From assembly GCF_001578775.1 (NCBI RefSeq), contig NZ_KQ969063.1, positions 1 to 63,022 of the forward strand: 63,022 nt of DNA. Reading direction: 5' to 3'. Position numbers and translations under genes: made by a program. Positions 19,298 to 26,748 of the stretch are shown piece after piece (positions within the stretch are counted from its first letter, which is position 1; the number at the start of each line of letters is the position of its first letter). Below the pieces are notes generated by a model. That model was not told the DNA's origin. It was given only the letters and a program-made list of their open reading frames with translations, and made no database searches. Source of the stretch: Streptococcus cristatus (lineage in GTDB: Bacteria; Bacillota; Bacilli; Lactobacillales; Streptococcaceae).

Positions 19298-19318
19298 TCT
19301 ATTTTACCACTTTCTTTT

Positions 19319-20377
19319 TTAATCTGCTTGATAAATCTTGTTAATCGCTTCTTTAGCCGCCTGATAATTGTCCAAATAACTGTTAGCCAGATAGACCGTC
19401 GGAATATGAGCTAAACACTCCTCTTTCAGCCTTTTCAAATAGCTAGAAAAATCACTACGGATAGCCTCGTCTGCCATACTCATATCGCGAAAGCCATCGT
19501 TGACATAGGCTCCTACTGGCTCAGCAAAGAGAATCAAATCCCATTTTTCCTTGGCTAAAATGCTGGCAAAGAGATTGTCAAAGGTATCTGTCTCCTCGTC
19601 TTGAACGGGACTTTCTTTCAGATAGTAATCATAGTAGGCCTTGGTTACTAGCGAATTTGTATCGGCCACGACCAGACCACGGTTGGCACTGCTGTCAATC
19701 AAGCGGGAAGTCTGAGCATATTGTCCCAAGAGCAGATAATAGTAGTCCTTAGGTGTCAGCTCATCGTCTCGCACGTTATTTTGAATCTGGTATTCTCGAG
19801 CATATTCCAGACTGACAGGAGCATCATAGAAGCGAGCCAAATCCTTGGCTAAGGTCGTTTTACCATTGCTGGCGCTGCCCATAAGCAGCACTTTCTTGGT
19901 AAAGTGACGGCGGAAAGGTTGAGCGATATATTTCCAATAAAGGCTAGGATTTTCCCGAATCATCGTTGCCGAAATCCCAAACTGCCGCTCCTGCAAAGAA
20001 GTTTTGAAGCTACGCTTTTCTAACTCCTCCTGATAGTCAGCCTCCCCAACAAAGAAAATCAGCTCTTCACCTTCTGCATCATAGCTCACCAACTCTAATA
20101 GAGCTGACAGCCACTTGTCCCAACCCAGAGGATAGCGGGGAAAGAAAGTTTCATCTAGCTTATAAACCTGAGTCAATTCATCATCGGCGAATATCTCACG
20201 CGTATAGCGGAAGCGCTTCTGCAGAGACAGACCTACTTCCTCTCCACGGTCTCCCTGATAACCAGAAACCACCACGCGCACCTTGTCGTAAGAACGCTTC
20301 GCCTTCTGAATCAAATCGATATGCCCCTGATGCAAGGGAGCAAAGGTTCCAAAGACGATTGCAATTTGTTTTTTCAT
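19319..20377 (-). CDS. nadR: NadR: NMN adenylyltransferase / ribosylnicotinamide kinase
   Basis: Bifunctional salvage enzyme. The N-terminal adenylyltransferase domain carries GTFAPLHQGH (HxGH type, residues 16-19) and ISATMIRENP. The C-terminal kinase domain begins near residue 160 with Walker A GSASNGKTT (167-175). The N-terminal helix-turn-helix of enterobacterial NadR is absent, so this version is an enzyme only and regulation is left to nrtR. AAAGGTG is 5 nt from ATG. First gene of nadR-pnuC-nrtR. Confidence 0.95.
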   Translation of the reverse strand: MKKQIAIVFGTFAPLHQGHIDLIQKAKRSYDKVRVVVSGYQGDRGEEVGLSLQKRFRYTREIFADDELTQVYKLDETFFPRYPLGWDKWLSALLELVSYDAEGEELIFFVGEADYQEELEKRSFKTSLQERQFGISATMIRENPSLYWKYIAQPFRRHFTKKVLLMGSASNGKTTLAKDLARFYDAPVSLEYAREYQIQNNVRDDELTPKDYYYLLLGQYAQTSRLIDSSANRGLVVADTNSLVTKAYYDYYLKESPVQDEETDTFDNLFASILAKEKWDLILFAEPVGAYVNDGFRDMSMADEAIRSDFSSYLKRLKEECLAHIPTVYLANSYLDNYQAAKEAINKIYQAD

Positions 20378-20430
20378 AATTTCACCTTTTTATCGTTTTT
20401 TATAATTTATTCTTTCTATGATTTTATTAT

Positions 20431-20479
20431 AAACTATATTTTTCTTTTGTCAATAGTTTTTTATAAAATTTTATAAAAA
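20431..20479. promoter_or_regulatory. Palindromes upstream of nadR
   Basis: AAACTAT (20431-20437) and ATAGTTT (20453-20459) form a spaced inverted repeat, immediately followed by a perfect 22-bp AT-only palindrome (20458-20479, centre AAAATTTT). They lie 54-102 bp before the nadR start, in the likely promoter. These are candidate operators for the co-encoded NrtR; AT-richness makes chance palindromes more likely. Confidence 0.45.
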
Positions 20480-20513
20480 TATTTTTCAGACACTTTAAAA
20501 CTGTATCAAGGGC

Positions 20514-20551
20514 ACAAAAAAAGAACCTAATGTCTTAAACATCAGATTCTT
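20514..20551 (-). terminator. ECF/DUF4430 unit terminator
   Basis: AAGAACCTAATGT (20521-20533) pairs imperfectly with ACATCAGATTCTT (20539-20551). On the minus strand a T run follows, 13 nt past the lipoprotein stop. Confidence 0.75.
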
Positions 20552-20563
20552 ATTCTACAAGAT

Positions 20564-20965
20564 TTATTGCTGATAGACTTCTTGGTAGAATTCCAGCTTG
20601 TCTCCATCCTTGACAGTGATTTGATTGGCTGCCTTAGGAGCCATTTCTCCATTGACCTTAAACATCCAGTAGAGGCCCTTTGCTTCATCTTGAGCATGAC
20701 CGTCAATAGAAGTGATAAAACCATCTTTTTCTTCGACCTTATAGGCCTTCTTCAAAGCATCCATTGCTGTCTTTCCTTCTGCAACAGCCACCGTTTTCTC
20801 GCTCTTCTCCTGACCATCTGGTGCAATACTGATGCTGATTTTCAGTTCCTTTTTGACGGAAGAAGCAGCCGAACTAGAGCTGGTATCAGTTTTTGTTTGG
20901 CTATTACTACAACCCACTAAAAAGAGAGCAAAGGCAAGCGTAAGCAAGCTAAAGATTTTTTTCAT
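20564..20965 (-). CDS. DUF4430 (transcobalamin-like C-terminal domain) lipoprotein
   Basis: 133-residue lipoprotein: signal peptide with lipobox LVGC (Cys19), a short Ser/Thr linker, then one DUF4430-type domain (about 40-133; LKISISIAPDGQEKSEK, GLYWMFKVNGE, NQITVKDGDKLEFYQE). This fold is shared with the small domain of eukaryotic cobalamin carriers. The gene overlaps the upstream ECF S-component by 17 nt, so the lipoprotein probably hands a ligand to that transporter. Ligand unproven. Confidence 0.82.
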   Translation of the reverse strand: MKKIFSLLTLAFALFLVGCSNSQTKTDTSSSSAASSVKKELKISISIAPDGQEKSEKTVAVAEGKTAMDALKKAYKVEEKDGFITSIDGHAQDEAKGLYWMFKVNGEMAPKAANQITVKDGDKLEFYQEVYQQ

Positions 20966-21431
20966 GATAAAGTCTCCTTAAAATAAAACACAAGATAGGA
21001 TAAAAGAGCATGGTTGAGCAGGCGTGGGCTAGATTGAAGCCTGCTCCTGCCGCCACATAAGTCCACCAAGGCATTTGATAAAGCAAGGCTGTGATACCAT
21101 CAATCACAAGACCATAGCTAAAGGCTAAAAGCAAGGCCAACATACTCTGACCAAACAAGCCTAGTCGCCGATACAGCAGATACCATAGACAAATGACCAC
21201 CGCAAAGGATAAGATCTGGAAAAGGACCCATGGTCCCATTCCAAAGAGGAATGAAGACACAAAGATACTGATAGACATGACTAGAAGCGAACCCCTCAAG
21301 TCCTCAAAATCCACCAAGAGAAAATACAGCGCTGTAATCGGTTTGATATTGGGCAGGCCAGCAAAGGCATAACGAAGCACGACGCAGACAGCCGCCAGAA
21401 GAGCGATTCGAACAAGATAACGAAGAGACAC
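20949..21431 (-). CDS. ECF transporter S component (substrate-binding membrane subunit)
   Basis: 160-residue integral membrane protein with about six helices, in the size range of ECF S components; it would work with a shared EcfAA'T module encoded elsewhere. N-terminal ALLAAVCVVLRYAFAGLPNIKP has the small-residue helix plus Pro/Asn loop seen in vitamin-type S components. The start is GTG with AAAGG at 8-nt spacing. The overlap with the DUF4430 lipoprotein suggests a cobalamin-like or related ligand, but specificity cannot be read from sequence. Confidence 0.78.
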   Translation of the reverse strand: MSLRYLVRIALLAAVCVVLRYAFAGLPNIKPITALYFLLVDFEDLRGSLLVMSISIFVSSFLFGMGPWVLFQILSFAVVICLWYLLYRRLGLFGQSMLALLLAFSYGLVIDGITALLYQMPWWTYVAAGAGFNLAHACSTMLFYPILCFILRRLYHEKNL

Positions 21432-21515
21432 AGTTTCTGCCTTTCTAAACGATATTCTTCAGTATGATAACATGGTTCTGATTAGCCTAGCAAGAATGCT
21501 AAGTAAATCAGCTTT

Positions 21516-21956
21516 TTATGTATCCTGCCGAATCATCTCCGCCCGTTCCTGATTTTGGTAAAGTCGATCATTTCTAGCTGAAAATCCCATCTTTTCCCAA
21601 AAGAGGTTGGTCTGTTGATTTTTTTCAAAACCGACTAGTGATACTTTATGGATGCCAAGTTTTTTCACTGCTGACAAGGCCTGTTTGACCAGAGCCTTTC
21701 CTACTCCTTTTCTGCGAAAATATGGATGGACAGCCACATGATAGATATAAGCTCGGTAGCCATCCGTTCCGATCAAAATAGTGCCGATAAAGCTCTCATC
21801 CTCTAAGGCAACTAGACAGGTTTCAGGATTGCGCTTCAAAAAACGGACAATCTCTTCTTCAGAATTATCTAGACTATCGAGTACCATGTCAGGGTAAGAG
21901 ACCCACAGCTGGTAAACAGAGGCATAATCCTTTTCTGTCATCACACGAATTTCCAT
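21516..21956 (-). CDS. GNAT family acetyltransferase
   Basis: 146-residue acetyl-CoA-dependent N-acetyltransferase. The acetyl-CoA loop is seen in HPYFRRKGVGKALVKQAL (Q/RxxGxG/A type), and the C-terminal FWEKMGFSARNDRLY is typical. The target is unknown. I place the start at 21956: GGGAGG (21971-21966) overlaps the clpC stop and is 9 nt from this ATG, while ATG 21965 abuts the SD. It is therefore the third gene of ctsR-clpC-GNAT. Confidence 0.85.
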   Translation of the reverse strand: MEIRVMTEKDYASVYQLWVSYPDMVLDSLDNSEEEIVRFLKRNPETCLVALEDESFIGTILIGTDGYRAYIYHVAVHPYFRRKGVGKALVKQALSAVKKLGIHKVSLVGFEKNQQTNLFWEKMGFSARNDRLYQNQERAEMIRQDT

Positions 21957-21970
21957 TGCACACATCCTCC

Positions 21971-24400
21971 CTAGGCCATTTCAAATTTGAGTTGACCGCC
22001 TTTGACGCCAACTTTGAGCGTTTGACTAGCTGCCAAATCTCCAGTCAGGAGCAACTCAGACAGCTTGTCCTCCACCTGCGTCTGCAGGGTACGGCGCAGC
22101 GGCCGCGCTCCCATTTCTGGATCGTAACCTTCCTGAGCCAGTAATTTCAGGGCACTAGCTTGGAATTTAAGCACGATGCCTTGCTCTGCCAGACTCCTAA
22201 TCAACGGTTGCACCATAATCTTGACCACTTCCTGCATATCCTCAGCAGACAGAGTATGGAAGACCACCTTTTCGTCGATTCGGTTGATAAATTCAGGCCG
22301 GTAGGTCTTTTTCAATTCTTCCAGAATCCGTTTTTCCATATTGACCTGATCAAAGCGGATGTCCCGCGCCCCAAAACCAACCGTCTTATCATCCCGCAGG
22401 GCCGTTGCCCCCAGATTGCTGGTCATGATAATGATGGTATTGGAGAAGTCCACCTTGCGGCCCTTGCTATCAGTCAACTGGCCATCATCCAAGACCTGCA
22501 AGAGAACATTAAAGATATCTGGATGAGCCTTTTCTACCTCGTCAAAGAGGAGGACAGAATATGGGCGGTTGCGAACCTTCTCCGTCAACTCGCCGCCTTC
22601 CTCGTAGCCTACATAGCCCGGAGGCGCCCCGTTGAGACGACTCGCTGCGAATTTCTCCATATATTCACTCATGTCGAAGCGAATCAGGGCTGATTCATCA
22701 TCAAAGAGAACTTCTGCCAAGGCCTTAGCCAACTCTGTCTTTCCGACACCCGTTGGCCCTAAGAACATAAAGGAACCAATTGGGCGTTTGCCAGTGCGAA
22801 TGCCCGATTGATTGCGACGAATAGCTCGGCTGACAGCCGAAACTGCCGCATCCTGCCCGATGACCCGCTTGTGTAGTTCTTTTTCCAAGTTGAGGTATTT
22901 TTTGGCATCTGTCTGAGTTAATTTCTGCACAGGAATACCAGACAAGCGACTGAGAGTCTCTAAGATATCCTCTGCTTCCACTTTCAGCTTGTAAACAGTT
23001 GGTTCCTGCTCTTTTGCCAGTAGCTGGCCGACTTTTTTTAACTTTCCAGCCATCAAAGCCTGATCCACAGGCGTCAAATCCGACTGTTTATAATTCTGCG
23101 GTCCTTTATTCTTCACAGTCGCACTAGCCTCATCCAAAAGGTCAATGGCAGAGTCTGGCAAATGCTTGCTGGTCAGGTAGCGATGTGCATACTTGACCGC
23201 TGTTTCGATGGCCTGATCACTAATCTGCACCTTGTGGTGATTCTCATAGCTCTTTCTCAGACCTTGCAGAATAGCAATGCTGTAGGCCACAGTAGGCTCT
23301 TCAATAGTGACCTTGGCAAAACGCCTAGAAAGGGCTGCATCTTTTTCTATATGTTTCTGATACTCTTCCTGCGTCGTAGCACCAACTGTTCGCAAGGTTC
23401 CCCGAGCCAGAGCAGGTTTCAGGATATTGGCCGCATCCAAGGTCGAATCAATCCCGCTGCCAGAGCCCATGATGGTATGCAGCTCATCGATAAAGAGGAT
23501 GATATGACCGTCTTCTTCAATATCATTGATGATATTGTTCATCCGTTCTTCAAAGTCTCCGCGGAAACGAGTCCCAGCGACAACATTCATCAAGTCTAGT
23601 TCCAAGACGCGCATCTTGGCAAGTTCTGCTGGAACCTGACCAGCTGCCACGCGCTGAGCCAAGCCCAGAGCCAGAGCCGTTTTACCGACCCCCGCATCAC
23701 CGACTAAAACGGGATTATTCTTGGTCTTGCGACTAAGAATCTGAAGCATCCGAGAAATTTCCTCGTCCCGACCGATAACTGGTTCCAGACGACCAGCCCG
23801 AGCCAATTCTGTCAAATCCCGAGTATAGTCTTCCAGACCGCCGCTAGTTGAAGGAGGCATGCCCATCATATTCGCCATGGTTTGTTTGGCAGAGGCCGTG
23901 TTTTTATTTAGCGAGCGGATCGATTTGATTTCCTCTCTGCCCCAGCCAGCACGCTGCTCTAAAACCTTTCGCAAATCACTGAACCGAGGGGCTGCACTTT
24001 TATCATCATAGCCGAAACCCGCAGCTTCTAGCACACGAGCTGCCAAAGTCCCACGATCAAATAGCATGGCTAGGAGAAGATGTTCTGTCCCTAAGCTTTT
24101 AGCGTGGACGGCTTCCGCAATCTGTCCTGCTTGAGTAAAGAGCTCCTCCAAACGGTGAGAGAAAGGCAATAAGTCAAAACCGCCTTGTTTTTGATACTCT
24201 TTTCCAGTAATGTCAAAGGCTGCTTCTTCCAGTTTATCCACTTCAATAGGGAATTCATTTAGAGCCGAGCCTGCCACGCTGTAGGGATTATTAGCCAGAG
24301 CCATCAGCACTTGCCACGATTCTAAATAATCGGTAGCAAAATGACCGGCTAAAAGTTGAGCCGCTTCCAAGCTTTCTACTAAAGCTTTTGAATAATTCAT
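21971..24400 (-). CDS. clpC: Clp protease ATPase subunit ClpC
   Basis: Hsp100 unfoldase that feeds substrates to ClpP and works with adaptors such as MecA. The 809-residue product has the N-terminal Clp repeat domain (about 1-150), two AAA+ modules with Walker [10 protein letters not shown] (near 230) and GPTGVGKTE (near 550), and sensor and arginine-finger regions. The middle domain between the two modules is short. It lies 4 nt after ctsR, the conserved stress-operon order, and so is controlled by the CtsR box at 24918-24934. Confidence 0.96.
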   Translation of the reverse strand: MNYSKALVESLEAAQLLAGHFATDYLESWQVLMALANNPYSVAGSALNEFPIEVDKLEEAAFDITGKEYQKQGGFDLLPFSHRLEELFTQAGQIAEAVHAKSLGTEHLLLAMLFDRGTLAARVLEAAGFGYDDKSAAPRFSDLRKVLEQRAGWGREEIKSIRSLNKNTASAKQTMANMMGMPPSTSGGLEDYTRDLTELARAGRLEPVIGRDEEISRMLQILSRKTKNNPVLVGDAGVGKTALALGLAQRVAAGQVPAELAKMRVLELDLMNVVAGTRFRGDFEERMNNIINDIEEDGHIILFIDELHTIMGSGSGIDSTLDAANILKPALARGTLRTVGATTQEEYQKHIEKDAALSRRFAKVTIEEPTVAYSIAILQGLRKSYENHHKVQISDQAIETAVKYAHRYLTSKHLPDSAIDLLDEASATVKNKGPQNYKQSDLTPVDQALMAGKLKKVGQLLAKEQEPTVYKLKVEAEDILETLSRLSGIPVQKLTQTDAKKYLNLEKELHKRVIGQDAAVSAVSRAIRRNQSGIRTGKRPIGSFMFLGPTGVGKTELAKALAEVLFDDESALIRFDMSEYMEKFAASRLNGAPPGYVGYEEGGELTEKVRNRPYSVLLFDEVEKAHPDIFNVLLQVLDDGQLTDSKGRKVDFSNTIIIMTSNLGATALRDDKTVGFGARDIRFDQVNMEKRILEELKKTYRPEFINRIDEKVVFHTLSAEDMQEVVKIMVQPLIRSLAEQGIVLKFQASALKLLAQEGYDPEMGARPLRRTLQTQVEDKLSELLLTGDLAASQTLKVGVKGGQLKFEMA

Positions 24401-24404
24401 ATTC

Positions 24405-24863
24405 TTAATTTCCTTTTCTATCTAATTGCTGCAAAATTTTCCGTAACATTCTAGCTCGAATCCTCGGAGCCTCTGCTCCCAATACAGCATCGCTGGCACT
24501 CGCTAGGAGCAGATCTCCCTCACGCTGGCCAATAATTTTTTCATCAAAGAGCAGCTGCAAAATATCTGAAAAAACTGGCTGGCTGAGCGACTCACCGACA
24601 TTGGTCAACAAATCAGACAGCATCTGGTGCCGATCAGAAAATTCAATCTTACCAATCCTGATATAGCCACCGCCACCGCGCTTGCTTTCGACGATATAGC
24701 CCCGACTCTCCGTAAAGCGTGTCTTAATCACATAATTGATCTGACTCGGAACCACCTGAAAAACATCAGCTAACTCACTGCGCTTCAGCTCGACCATACC
24801 CGCCTGCGCCAAAATTGTTTTGATATATTCTTCTATACTATCTGAGGTATTTTTGATGCCCAT
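24405..24863 (-). CDS. ctsR: Stress regulator CtsR
   Basis: 152-residue repressor of class III heat-shock genes. N-terminal winged helix-turn-helix with VPSQINYVIKTRFTESRGY and the family glycine-rich wing SKRGGGGYIRI (about 55-68), which acts as the heat sensor in CtsR. AGAAAGG precedes ATG. It heads ctsR-clpC-GNAT and has an operator in its own promoter, so it is autoregulated. The mcsA/mcsB genes found next to ctsR in Bacillus are absent, as expected for streptococci. Confidence 0.96.
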   Translation of the reverse strand: MGIKNTSDSIEEYIKTILAQAGMVELKRSELADVFQVVPSQINYVIKTRFTESRGYIVESKRGGGGYIRIGKIEFSDRHQMLSDLLTNVGESLSQPVFSDILQLLFDEKIIGQREGDLLLASASDAVLGAEAPRIRARMLRKILQQLDRKGN

Positions 24864-24917
24864 GATATACCTTTCTATCTGTTATATCTAAAAATAAGCA
24901 TTCAAGTCTTCTCTAAC

Positions 24918-24940
24918 ATTGACTATCTTTGACTATTATA
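24918..24940 (-). promoter_or_regulatory. CtsR operator and ctsR promoter
   Basis: Minus-strand -10 TATAAT (24940-24935) is immediately followed by AGTCAAAGATAGTCAAT (24934-24918). This matches the CtsR heptad repeat RGTCAAA-NAN-RGTCAAA with one mismatch in the last base, directly over the transcription start. Confidence 0.85.
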
Positions 24941-25043
24941 CCGAAAAAATCTATTTTTTGAAAGAAAAAGAAGTACCAGAAAGCTTGAAAATATCTGATA
25001 ATTCAGAGTAATGAAAAAGATTGATAGACTGGATAAAAAAGAG

Positions 25044-25109
25044 TGTAAACGCTTGCTTTTTACTTTTAAAGACTTATAATAAAGGTGGGAAAGTGTGGTG
25101 TTTACACCA
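25044..25109 (+). promoter_or_regulatory. cre box, promoter and palindrome for the 25152 gene
   Basis: TGTAAACGCTTGCT (25044-25057) fits the CcpA cre consensus TGWAARCGYTWNCW at every position and overlaps the likely -35 (TTGCTT 25053-25058; 16 bp to -10 TATAAT 25075-25080). In the leader, TGGTGT-TT-ACACCA (25096-25109) is an inverted repeat just after the predicted start. Both point to tight control. Confidence 0.7.
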
Positions 25110-25151
25110 TCAACCGTATCCAAACAATCATCATCAAAAGGAGGTTTTCCA

Positions 25152-25502
25152 ATGAAAATAAATTGGCTCAACTATACCCATCATGTACTTAGCTGCCTGT
25201 TTATCACTCTGAGTATCTTGACAATTTTTTCCGCAGAGTATGTCATTTTCCCAACAAGCCTTCTTCTAGGCTGTCTCCTAATCCCTCTACTCTTTGAGCA
25301 GCATTTATTCAGTCGCCGAATGACTTGGAGCCTTAGCATCTTCTTTGCCATTCTTGCCTTTGCCCTTCTCTTTATCATCAAAACCAATTATATCTCTCTT
25401 AGCTATCCAGCAACAACCCTTCTTCTTTTTGTACTAGCAAGCCTGAGTTTTTCAAACTCTTTTATCCTTCACAAACATAAAGAGCAAAAGGCCGCTAGAT
25501 AA
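25152..25502 (+). CDS. Small membrane protein, unknown function
   Basis: 116-residue hydrophobic protein, about four membrane helices (roughly 8-26, 30-48, 58-76, 83-103) and a basic tail HKHKEQKAAR, so the C terminus is probably cytoplasmic. I do not recognise it. The start at 25152 is chosen because AAAGGAGG lies 6 nt before it; a longer frame from 25095 has no SD and would run through the leader palindrome. It is divergent from ctsR and carries its own cre-type control and terminator. Confidence 0.75.
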   Translation: MKINWLNYTHHVLSCLFITLSILTIFSAEYVIFPTSLLLGCLLIPLLFEQHLFSRRMTWSLSIFFAILAFALLFIIKTNYISLSYPATTLLLFVLASLSFSNSFILHKHKEQKAAR

Positions 25503-25514
25503 ACCCGCCCAATA

Positions 25515-25568
25515 AAAAGTGTGGAAGCAACATGAGCTCGAAAGAGCCATGGATTCCACACTTTTTTA
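25515..25568 (+). terminator. Terminator of the 25152 gene
   Basis: AAAAAGTGTGGAA (25515-25527) pairs with TTCCACACTTTTT (25555-25567) around a 27-nt loop that contains a smaller GAGCTC...GAGCC stem. Confidence 0.8.
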
Positions 25569-25767
25569 TTCTATAAGGAGCCAGATGATAGCAAAAAATT
25601 CTTAAATGCTTCGTCCACGCTGCCAGCCTAAACTAGACTTCCAGAAAATTTTCTTCTCTTTATTTTCCTACTTTCATTTTCTTTTTAATTATATTATAAT
25701 AGTTAGCAAACACATTTTCTAATCTAATTACTTTAAAAAATGATAGTATTCTACGAAGGAGGGCGCC

Positions 25768-26640
25768 ATGATGGATTTGGGCCAATTGCACAAAACTACT
25801 GAATATAAGAATCAAGGGACCCCCTATTCCCTGACGCGTACGATTACGGAAAACGGCCAGCCTGACATCCTTTTCCACTGGCACACCGATGTTGAAATCA
25901 TTTACGTCCATGAAGGAAGTGCCCAATTTCATATCGACGATCATTATTTCAATAGCCACAAGGGCGATATTGTCCTGATTCGTCCCAATGCCCTCCACTC
26001 CATTCATCCGATTGAGCAGCAGCGCCACTACATGGATGCCATTAACTTTCATTTGGATTTAATGGGCTATTCAGCCATGGATCATGCTAGTATCCACTAC
26101 CTACAGCCTCTCTACAATGGTCAACTGGACTTTGTCCATGTCATCAAGCCGACTGATCAAGCCTATGAGGAAATTCGCCAATGCCTGCTGGCTACTATGG
26201 AAACGGGTTATTGCCAAAAGAACTACTATGAATTTCAGCTCAAGGCCCAGCTCAATCAGCTCTTCTACTTGCTGTTTGAAAACGGCTATATCGTCTCCAA
26301 GGAGCTATCGGCCGAGGGCTACCGCAAGGAAGAGAAAATCCGATCTATCATCGACTATATCAATGAGCATTATCAGGAAGAACTCTCTATTAATCAGCTG
26401 TCTGGTATTTGCGGCTACAGTCCGACGCACTTCATGAATTTCTTCAAAAAACATCTGGGTGTTTCTTGCATTGAATATCTGATTCAATTTCGCCTGCGCA
26501 AGGCTGCCGAGCTCCTCCAACACTCCACTCTGTCAGTTCTAGAAATCTCGAGCCAGTCTGGTTTTAATAACCTTTCTAATTTCAACCGACAATTTAAAAA
26601 ATACTATCAAATGACACCCAGTCAATATCGAAGAAAGTAA
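25768..26640 (+). CDS. AraC family transcriptional regulator
   Basis: 290-residue regulator with an N-terminal cupin ligand domain (about 20-100; FHWHTDVEIIYVHEGSAQF, HKGDIVLIRPNALHSI) and a C-terminal AraC double helix-turn-helix (about 190-290; LSINQLSGICGYSPTHFMNFFKK and VLEISSQSGFNNLSNFNRQFKK). Such proteins often sense sugars, and the metal-like His pattern is normal for the cupin. No sugar genes lie beside it, so its targets are elsewhere. GGAGG is close to ATG 25768/25771; -10 TATAAT at 25695-25700. Confidence 0.9.
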   Translation: MMDLGQLHKTTEYKNQGTPYSLTRTITENGQPDILFHWHTDVEIIYVHEGSAQFHIDDHYFNSHKGDIVLIRPNALHSIHPIEQQRHYMDAINFHLDLMGYSAMDHASIHYLQPLYNGQLDFVHVIKPTDQAYEEIRQCLLATMETGYCQKNYYEFQLKAQLNQLFYLLFENGYIVSKELSAEGYRKEEKIRSIIDYINEHYQEELSINQLSGICGYSPTHFMNFFKKHLGVSCIEYLIQFRLRKAAELLQHSTLSVLEISSQSGFNNLSNFNRQFKKYYQMTPSQYRRK

Positions 26641-26642
26641 GG

Positions 26643-26673
26643 AAATCTCCAGTCAACTGATTGGAGATTTTTT
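26643..26673 (+). terminator. AraC-gene terminator
   Basis: AAATCTCCAGTC (26643-26654) pairs with GATTGGAGATTT (26659-26670), loop AACT, then a T run. Confidence 0.85.
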
Positions 26674-26692
26674 ATCTGAATATGATTAATAA

Positions 26693-26723
26693 AAAACGAA
26701 CAGACCTTTAGTCTGTTCGTTTT
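26693..26723. terminator. clpL terminator (bidirectional)
   Basis: A perfect 13-bp stem (26693-26705 with 26711-26723, loop CTTTA) with A and T flanks, 26 nt beyond the clpL stop. Confidence 0.85.
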
Positions 26724-26748
26724 ACGGGATTTTGAAAGTTATAGGTAG

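Noticed and set aside
25095..25151. Upstream extension of the 25152 membrane protein
   Set aside because: No SD, runs over the leader palindrome and adds a polar Ser-rich stretch; the internal ATG has AAAGGAGG.
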